From assembly GCF_009805585.1 (NCBI RefSeq), contig NZ_VHIN01000011.1, forward strand, positions 1 to 49,770: DNA of 49,770 nt, in the 5' to 3' direction. Shown here piece after piece: positions 44,476 through 49,770 of the stretch (position 1 is its first letter; each line of letters opens with the position of its first letter). The notes beneath the pieces are model-generated. The model worked only from the letters and a program-made list of their open reading frames with translations, searched no databases and was not told the DNA's origin. This DNA is from Glutamicibacter sp. JC586 (GTDB lineage: Bacteria; Actinomycetota; Actinomycetes; Actinomycetales; Micrococcaceae). The position numbers and the translations under genes are program-made.

Positions 44476-45051
44476 TCAATAAAGAGTGCTGCGACTGACA
44501 CCCAGCACTTCACCGATTTGCGGGACCATCATGTCACGCTGCTCGTAGAGTCTCTTCGCGGTGTTCAGCTTGTCGGGGGAGAAGAACGAGGGGCGGCCTC
44601 CCGTACGGCCACGGGCACGGGCCGCTGCCAGACCGGCATTGGCTCGTTCGCGGATGAGGTCTCGTTCAGACTCTGCCAGGGAGGCAAAAATGTTGAACAC
44701 GAGTGGACCACCGGAAGAACTGGTGCCGATATTCTCCTGAAGAGACTTGAACTCGATCCCTTGTTGCTACGACGCGTCCATGTGGTAAATCAGATGACGG
44801 GTGGAGCATCCGAGACGGTCCAGCCGCCAGACCACGAGAGTGTCACCCTGGCGGATCTGATCCAGAAGCTTATGAAGCTCGGGACGGGACTCGAGTGCGC
44901 CGGATGCGGTGTCGGTAAAGTTTCGATAGCAGCCAGCTTTAGACAATGCATCGAGCTTGAGTTGTGTGCCTTGGCCGCCAGTAGAGGCTTTGGCATATCC
45001 GACGAGGTGTCCTATTGCGTACAGATGTATCAATACTCGTGCAGTGGTCAC
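44476..45051 (-). pseudogene. Serine recombinase (Tn3 resolvase / Pin type), nonsense-mutated
   Basis: A resolvase/invertase is readable in one frame: HLVGYAKASTGGQGTQLKLD with the catalytic Ser, TLVVWRLDRLGCSTRHLIYH, then a TAG at 44767-44769, then QQGIEFKSLQENIGTSSSGG, NIFASLAESERDLIRERANA and the C-terminal helix-turn-helix QIGEVLGVSRSTLY. The sequence stays in frame on both sides of the stop, so a single nonsense change inactivated it. Another stop cuts the last few residues. Catalytic Arg residues appear partly replaced (RLGCS for the usual RLGRS). Confidence 0.85.
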
Positions 45052-45547
45052 TGTTTCGACGCATAGTTTTAGGCACTGGGTTTTGTGATGAAACGACCGT
45101 CGAAATCTGTTGAATTCTCAACCGTCAGAAATTTTCATCATGACCCACTGCTCGGTGTGTCAAAAACGAATGTTTTTGACACGTGTCTTCGGTCCTTGTT
45201 TTTCCGCCGCAGTTCTTGGAGTGGCCGATTTTTCGGCGGGTGGGACAGCATCTCACGTCCCAGACCAGCTAGCACCAGGCCAGATTGCGCATGTTTAGAT
45301 TGGTGACTCGTCCGAGCAGGACGAAGGGTTTCTATACGGTGGTTGATAATCATCCAATGTTATGACCCGCGAAGCGTTGCTACTAGCTGAGCAAGCGGTG
45401 GAAACCGCCGGGCAGGCGCCAAGCACAACAAGGCGGGTGAATCGTGGGGCGTGGCCTTGTGACGGGGACAGAACCCTTATACGAAGTGTCGCCGGAGTGT
45501 GTCATGCTGAGCAAAAGTGAAATCAACCGGATTTCATAGCGCAAGCA
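45052..45547. other. Mobile-element debris after the resolvase
   Basis: About 500 bases without a firm gene. A perfect 11-bp hairpin lies at 45157-45182. A plus-strand frame of 52 codons begins near 45362 (MTREALLLAEQAVETAGQAP) but has no recognised family. The stretch just outside the resolvase is where a res site would be expected, but I could not delimit one. Confidence 0.4.
45157..45182. repeat. Perfect hairpin in the resolvase remnant region
   Basis: GTGTCAAAAAC and GTTTTTGACAC flank a 4-base loop (GAAT). It could be a terminator or part of an old recombination site or element end. Confidence 0.5.
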
Positions 45548-46261
45548 ATGAGTGAGATGGGACCTCTTCCAGGAAGCGGGCACGGATTCATCGCCTGGGT
45601 CAGGAATAATTTCGGCACCGAGATGGTGACGGTCATTCATCAGTCGGAGCAAGGCACAGAAGAGCGCACTGAACTAGAAGCCCAGGTGCAGTCCAAGGCA
45701 GCCTTCTTTGATGTTGATGCGCCGGTTTATGAGGGTGACCGGTTGGAGATTCCCGATCCGCGCGGTGGAGTGCAGCGCGTTTATATCACCGACGTGGAAG
45801 TGAACCGGGCCGGTGGACGCATACGAGCCGATATGAGCCATATCAAGGCGACATTCAGCACCTCAGCACCCCAGAGTAACCCTCCAGGAGGGCACTCGGG
45901 CACAGTGATCTACGGAGATCATGCCATTGTTGCTTCCGGCTCACGTGTGGCGATTGCCACCCATGGAGGGCGTGTAGTGCAGCATGAGGAAGTTCCTGCC
46001 GCCTACACCGAGCTGGTTGCTGCGGTCCAAGGTGCCTTGGATCTGCTGGAATCCTCGGATTATTTCGGTCCGGATGACCAGGAAATTGGTCGAGATGCAG
46101 GATCGGTCATTCTGCAAGAAGTGATTAAGGAAGAGCCTGACCAGAAGAGCCTTAAAGGGGCGCTAGCGACTTTGCGGGGTGTTTTGACGGCTGGGATGAC
46201 GTCGGCCTCTGGAGCGGCGGCCAGTGAAATCATCAAACAGCTTTTCGTGCCTGGTAGTTGA
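45548..46261 (+). CDS. Unrecognised 237-residue protein
   Basis: This soluble protein has no signal or membrane segment. The N-terminal half is beta-rich (FIAWVRNNFGTEMVTVIHQS, YEGDRLEIPDPRGGVQRVYI). The middle has a repetitive turn-rich stretch HSGTVIYGDHAIVASGSRVA resembling a short beta-helix. The C-terminal 90 residues are helical (AYTELVAAVQGALDLLESSD, LKGALATLRGVLTAGMTSAS). Two-part proteins of this kind with a helical oligomer-like tail occur in accessory islands, but I do not know a function. The ATG at 45548 lacks a clear ribosome site; an ATG three codons later is possible. A terminator lies about 165 bases downstream. Confidence 0.7.
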   Translation: MSEMGPLPGSGHGFIAWVRNNFGTEMVTVIHQSEQGTEERTELEAQVQSKAAFFDVDAPVYEGDRLEIPDPRGGVQRVYITDVEVNRAGGRIRADMSHIKATFSTSAPQSNPPGGHSGTVIYGDHAIVASGSRVAIATHGGRVVQHEEVPAAYTELVAAVQGALDLLESSDYFGPDDQEIGRDAGSVILQEVIKEEPDQKSLKGALATLRGVLTAGMTSASGAAASEIIKQLFVPGS

Positions 46262-46662
46262 AAGACGTGGCTCGACGCACGGTCTATGCCGACGTGGTGA
46301 GTACGGCGCGCTAGTTATCTCACTGCCGTAGGTGGCACGGTTTTCATTGTGTCAACTGCGTCTGCGCCAGAATGTTACCGCGTTGTTTGATCTTGTTCGC
46401 AACTGAAAAATCAGTCTTTCCTTGCTGAAGCATCCCACAGTTATCACGGGGTGCTTCAGTGTTTAAGGACATGGTAGGTACCTCGTTGGATCGAATGCCG
46501 TGTAGACCGAAAACGTTCGATCGTGAGACGCGAATTTTTGCTTATCCACATTTATCTTTTGCCTTTTATCGTGATGTTAATCTTCCAGCAATCATCTGCT
46601 GGCGCAGTCGGAATGAAGTTTCCACAAAGACTTTTTCCTCACGTATTGAGTACAATTAGTGG
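46262..46662. other. Gap between the two island genes
   Basis: About 400 bases holding a terminator at 46425-46459 and the likely promoter of the next gene. TACAAT at 46651-46656 is a good -10 whose transcript would begin at or next to the ATG at 46663. A plus-strand frame 46459-46659 is not convincing. Confidence 0.5.
46425..46459 (+). terminator. Terminator of the 237-residue protein gene
   Basis: CTGAAGCATCCC pairs over 12 positions (one wobble) with GGGGTGCTTCAG around an 11-base loop, followed by TGTTTAAG. It separates the two island genes. Confidence 0.7.
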
Positions 46663-48633
46663 ATGGAAGATGTGGATTCACCCGTGAGGTTAAAGTTCTA
46701 TGGCATACGGGATTTATCCAATGGGTGGCTTGCGGAGGAGGCAGTCACTCTAATCCAGAGTTATTCCTCGGAGCGAAAGCTCCTTTCGCTTAACGATGCT
46801 CTCGAACTCCATAATGCGCTTGAATTTGAAAAGAACAACATCTTCCCGAATTTCCTGACTGCGCAAGACCGCACAGAGTTAGCGCTGTCGGCGCGTGAGT
46901 CGCGACGACTGGTTGCCTCTTTCTTCTCAAATATTGAAGTGTCGAATCTTGAAGAGCATTTGAATGAGCTGGACTTTCAGTATGCCAAAGACCTAGTCCT
47001 GCTCCTCGAAAGGCATGAAGTCGCTAAAAGGGTTGGCGGCCAAATGCTGTTCAAAGTGCTGTCGGATGCTGCATTACCTCTGGAGGTCATGCTTTCAGAT
47101 CGTCAATTCGTGAACCGGCATGATCGAAGACTTCGAGAGGTGATGCTCTCAGACGCCCATAATGGAGAGCTACTGGTCCGCATGAGGCTGGTCAAAGATT
47201 CAAATCCTTCATGCCATCTTCCCGCAAGCCTGAGCGGAGAGGACCTGCAGCAGCTTCTGAGCGCTTACATAGCAAGTGATTCTCCGCATATCAATTATGT
47301 TCAAGCGATTGCGGAGAGCAACGACAACGATAGTTTTGGCGTAACTCCGAAAATACGGTTGGAAGCGAGGAAGCGTCATAAGGACCTTATCGAGGAACTC
47401 CTTGCCGAGAAGAGGACCACAACAACGAATACGTATCACGGACTCAGGCTGGATCCGGAACAACGAAAGCCAGTGATCGACCGCGTTGAGCGTGACGAGA
47501 ACAACGTGAGCTACGTCCGATCGCTCAGTGAAAAATATCTGTTATCTTCCATGGATCCGGAGCGAATACTTCTAAATTTCGCTTCGGTGGTGGGCATTCT
47601 TGAACGAGGGTTGCTCACAATGCCATCGTTCAAAGGTCAGCTGGGAGCGCTCCGCGCACTGATAATCTCGGGAAAAGACGCATACCCCCGAGGGAGCGAG
47701 TTCAACTATGTTGATGCGCTCACCCTTAACGGGACTCAGTTTTACTCAGATTTCCTACGTCAGTACAGCATCGAAGTAGAAGATTCCGTGGCATGGTTCT
47801 TCCGAGAGCATTTGGTCGATAAGTTCGGCGTGGCTAATTTCTACTTCGCGGCGTCCAGCCCTAGTAGCTCGTTCCTTGAGCGATGTAGGCATATTTCCGC
47901 AGAGATGGAGAGTATTGCAAGACAGTTCAGCTTATACTGCAATGAAGGTGTCCTGGATGCTGAACTTCTACAAATGACCTCCGCTCCTCGGCCGTGGGCC
48001 GCGATCCCAAGTCTTACGGAGCGTAAGTATCTACACCGAGGGAGCAATCATAATTGCGATCGGGCTATGCATCTGCTTTTTAGTGATCAGTCTGGAATGG
48101 CCTACATAAACAGTGAACTCAAAGCCCCGAACTTCGTCGAGCTGATAACAGAGAACGAAGTTTCTTACGATTCGGTCCGCCCTTATCAGAAAGAATCTAT
48201 CGATTGGTTGATCGACGAGGGTTTAGTTGTCGTCGATTCTGATCTGCTGGAATTTGCTCAGCCAGTGCAGATTCTAGTACTAAGTGACATCAACAACCGC
48301 GAAGCCGCAGCCTATGGTCACTATGGTGAGGATGAGGCTTCGGCGGCACTCCTACTGGTGCAAAAGGGGTGGCTCGAATTTAGTTCAACGCTGTTGACAA
48401 AACCTGAAGCTAGTTACTTCAACTATTTCTTGAACAAGAGCGAGTTCAGCGATGGCCCGGACCTGCGAAATAAGTACGCGCATGGGACTAATGCCGACCC
48501 CGAAGATATAAGTACGCACAAGAATTCCTACTTCCAGCTGCTCAGGTTGCTCGTGGCATTGACCCTGAAGATCAATGACGATTTCTGCTTAGCCCCCCAG
48601 GCTCAATCATCAACTATGTCGGAGACACCCTAA
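46663..48633 (+). CDS. Large protein with C-terminal HEPN-like R-x4-H motif, candidate defence effector
   Basis: This 656-residue soluble protein has a mostly helical sequence and no membrane segment. The only recognisable feature is near the C-terminus: Arg602 to His607 in DLRNKYAHGTNA, followed by a helix SYFQLLRLLVALTLKINDDF. R-x4-6-H inside paired helices is the hallmark of HEPN ribonucleases, and LRN-x-x-AHG ends occur in many abortive-infection-type proteins. The first 590 residues match nothing I recognise. There is no ribosome site, but TACAAT ends seven bases before the ATG, so a leaderless mRNA is likely. Its codon use is AT-richer than the metabolic genes on the left, which fits transfer. 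Its function is not known. Confidence 0.75.
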   Translation: MEDVDSPVRLKFYGIRDLSNGWLAEEAVTLIQSYSSERKLLSLNDALELHNALEFEKNNIFPNFLTAQDRTELALSARESRRLVASFFSNIEVSNLEEHLNELDFQYAKDLVLLLERHEVAKRVGGQMLFKVLSDAALPLEVMLSDRQFVNRHDRRLREVMLSDAHNGELLVRMRLVKDSNPSCHLPASLSGEDLQQLLSAYIASDSPHINYVQAIAESNDNDSFGVTPKIRLEARKRHKDLIEELLAEKRTTTTNTYHGLRLDPEQRKPVIDRVERDENNVSYVRSLSEKYLLSSMDPERILLNFASVVGILERGLLTMPSFKGQLGALRALIISGKDAYPRGSEFNYVDALTLNGTQFYSDFLRQYSIEVEDSVAWFFREHLVDKFGVANFYFAASSPSSSFLERCRHISAEMESIARQFSLYCNEGVLDAELLQMTSAPRPWAAIPSLTERKYLHRGSNHNCDRAMHLLFSDQSGMAYINSELKAPNFVELITENEVSYDSVRPYQKESIDWLIDEGLVVVDSDLLEFAQPVQILVLSDINNREAAAYGHYGEDEASAALLLVQKGWLEFSSTLLTKPEASYFNYFLNKSEFSDGPDLRNKYAHGTNADPEDISTHKNSYFQLLRLLVALTLKINDDFCLAPQAQSSTMSETP

Positions 48634-48962
48634 GCTTAGACATTCGAGCCCCGAAAGAAGTTGCGCGATTACCACGCCTACTGCTTACATCGGTTCTATG
48701 AAGGCGGGGCCCGTTCAAAAAATAACTTTTGCAGCGGTGTCCCTAGCCACACTATTGGGTGCAATTTAATGGCAACGGGTGTCGCTTACATAGCTTTCCC
48801 GCTTTATATTGCTCAGTTACGTCAGAGAACCAACAGGGGCCGCGGGTTCGCATCATCTGAAAGTACAACACCCTCCACTTTACATAACCGAGGTTACCGG
48901 CGAGAAGAATCTACTTAGGGTATTGGGGCTCATCAACAGACCAAGAACGTCAAAAGGCTATG
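48634..48962. other. Gap after the HEPN-like gene
   Basis: About 330 bases with no convincing gene, RNA or hairpin. It separates the candidate effector from the convergent toxin-antitoxin remnant. Confidence 0.4.
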
Positions 48963-49229
48963 TCAGTAGTGATATTTGGCTTGAATTATCGTTACTGCGC
49001 GGTCATCAGCGATATACACCAGTCGGTTGACGTCATCGATGCGTCGCGACCACGCACCAGCCAATGCGTGCTTCAGCGGTTCAGGCTTTCCGATGCCTTC
49101 AAAAGGAGCGTCACGGAGCACGTCCTCGATCAGCACGTTGATTCATTTGAGTGTTTTGCGGTCCTGGGTCTGCCAGTAGACATAGTCTTCCTACCCACCG
49201 GCGGTCCAGGTCGGAAGCCTGTCGCTCAC
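48963..49229 (-). pseudogene. YoeB toxin, second copy, inactivated by two stop codons
   Basis: This copy has the same length (89 codons with stop) and frame as the intact yoeB at 30807-31073. Codon 13 (Trp in the intact toxin) is TAG and codon 29 (Arg) is TGA. The remainder reads normally, including [20 protein letters not shown] and the catalytic tail KYHY. The lesions are nonsense changes with no frameshift, so only the toxin was switched off. It still overlaps the antitoxin gene by GTGA. Confidence 0.9.
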
Positions 49230-49474
49230 GGTTCGATGAGTCCGTGTTCTGCAGTCTGGTCATTGCCCGCAGCTTCAAGGGCTGCAAGTAGACGCATCGC
49301 GTTTTTGGGCGAGCGCAGCAGATGGCTGGTTTCAACGAGGGAATCGTACTCGTCTTTCGACATGAGCACTGCGGACCCACGCTTGGACATGATTTCAACC
49401 TCGGCGTGGTCCAGGTTCACTCGTTCAATAAGACCAAACAAGTCTCGTCGCGCTTCGCTGGCGGTGATTGACAT
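49226..49474 (-). CDS. yefM: YefM/Phd-family antitoxin, second copy (solitary)
   Basis: This 82-residue intact antitoxin is nearly identical to the one at 31070-31318 (start MSITASEARRDLFGLIERVN; later EVEIMSKRGSAVLMSKDEYD and RSPKNAMRLLAALEAAGNDQ). Its own toxin is dead, so it is now a solitary antitoxin. Given the near identity it can probably bind the YoeB made from the other copy and cross-neutralise it. The ATG at 49474 follows GGAGGCGG. The operator upstream is only half conserved. Confidence 0.9.
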   Translation of the reverse strand: MSITASEARRDLFGLIERVNLDHAEVEIMSKRGSAVLMSKDEYDSLVETSHLLRSPKNAMRLLAALEAAGNDQTAEHGLIEP

Positions 49475-49484
49475 GCCGCCTCCT

Positions 49485-49508
49485 AGTGGTACTAGATACG
49501 GTACCGAT
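49485..49508. promoter_or_regulatory. Degraded palindromic operator of the second yefM copy
   Basis: The left arm AGTGGTAC is identical to the intact operator, but the right arm is GTACCGAT instead of GTACCACT. Autoregulation may be weakened. Confidence 0.6.
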
Positions 49509-49616
49509 TTAGTTATTCTCCCAGGTATCTTCAAGAATGAAACGGCAAACTCAGCAAAGCTGGAGACACCCTGAATGAGGGACTTACGCTTTTTCTACAG
49601 TACGTAAAATGCAGGC

Positions 49617-49770
49617 ATGGAAAGCATCAACCTAACCCCCTTCGACGCAGTCGTCCTCATGTCCTTCGGTGGACCGGAGAAAGATGAGGATGTTCTTCCG
49701 TTTCTCCAGAATGTCACTGCGGGACGAGGCATCCCAGACGAGCGACTAGTCGAAGTAGGTGAACACTATT
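49617..49770 (+). CDS. hemH: Ferrochelatase, N-terminal part (runs off the window)
   Basis: Only 51 codons are inside the window. The start [20 protein letters not shown] and [20 protein letters not shown] are characteristic of ferrochelatase, which inserts iron into a porphyrin. In actinobacteria the substrate is usually coproporphyrin III (CpfC). There is no good ribosome site, but TAAAAT ends seven bases before the ATG, so translation may be leaderless. It is a core gene and marks the right boundary of the variable island. Confidence 0.92.
   Translation, partial: MESINLTPFDAVVLMSFGGPEKDEDVLPFLQNVTAGRGIPDERLVEVGEHY

Larger units (their letters stand above)
48963..49508 (-). repeat. Direct repeat copy 2: yefM-yoeB module
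   Basis: Same layout and orientation as 30807-31352, with scattered point differences. Confidence 0.85.

Noticed and set aside
46459-46659. 66-codon frame before the HEPN-like gene
   Set aside because: It starts inside the terminator hairpin, has no ribosome site and covers the probable promoter of the next gene.

Overview
The window looks like a chromosome segment of a high-GC Gram-positive actinobacterium of the Micrococcaceae, close to Arthrobacter or Glutamicibacter. The signs are a dimethylglycine oxidase of the Arthrobacter type, an actinobacterial Asp23 cluster with a divergent ECF sigma factor, an RskA-type anti-sigma factor, GlsB/YeaQ and DyP-type sequences, and a ferrochelatase gene running off the right edge. 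The genus is inferred from protein resemblance remembered by eye, not from a search. No rRNA, tRNA or CRISPR array was seen.

Left part (1-13.8 kb). An ISL3-type insertion sequence with a frameshifted transposase cuts off the end of a lipoprotein gene. After it comes a coherent glycine betaine catabolic locus: PurU, a GntR regulator, a BCCT transporter, a glutathione-independent formaldehyde dehydrogenase, a LysR regulator, and the divergent operon gbcA-gbcB-dimethylglycine oxidase. Read together, betaine is imported and demethylated by the Rieske monooxygenase GbcAB, which releases formaldehyde. Dimethylglycine is then oxidised with transfer of C1 units to tetrahydrofolate. FdhA clears formaldehyde, and PurU returns formyl-THF to THF plus formate. 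Sarcosine oxidase is not in the window.

Middle part (13.9-31 kb). An acyltransferase-3/SGNH protein is followed by a lipoprotein-response regulator-histidine kinase operon resembling Streptomyces cseABC. Next come a decayed flavin amine oxidase, a small HhH protein, GlsB, a MarR regulator with a palindrome facing an AmaP-like protein, photolyase, a DyP peroxidase fragment, a diguanylate cyclase, a decayed IS3 element and a large secreted LRR/Ig-like protein.

Right part (30.8-49.8 kb). A YefM-YoeB module is intact here, and a second copy with a dead toxin lies 18 kb further on. Between them are a membrane molybdopterin oxidoreductase, an RskA anti-sigma factor whose sigma factor seems to have been deleted, a FAS1 lipoprotein, an acyl-CoA ligase, a DUF1295 enzyme, a DJ-1/PfpI protein and a complete Asp23 envelope-stress cluster. 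The Asp23 cluster includes a 58-residue membrane protein and a divergent sigma factor with a zinc-finger/Asp23-like partner. The last 5 kb before hemH is a variable island: a dead serine resolvase, an unrecognised 237-residue protein, a 656-residue protein ending in an R-x4-H (HEPN-like) motif, and the damaged toxin-antitoxin copy. This island is the best place to look for an undescribed, possibly defensive, system.
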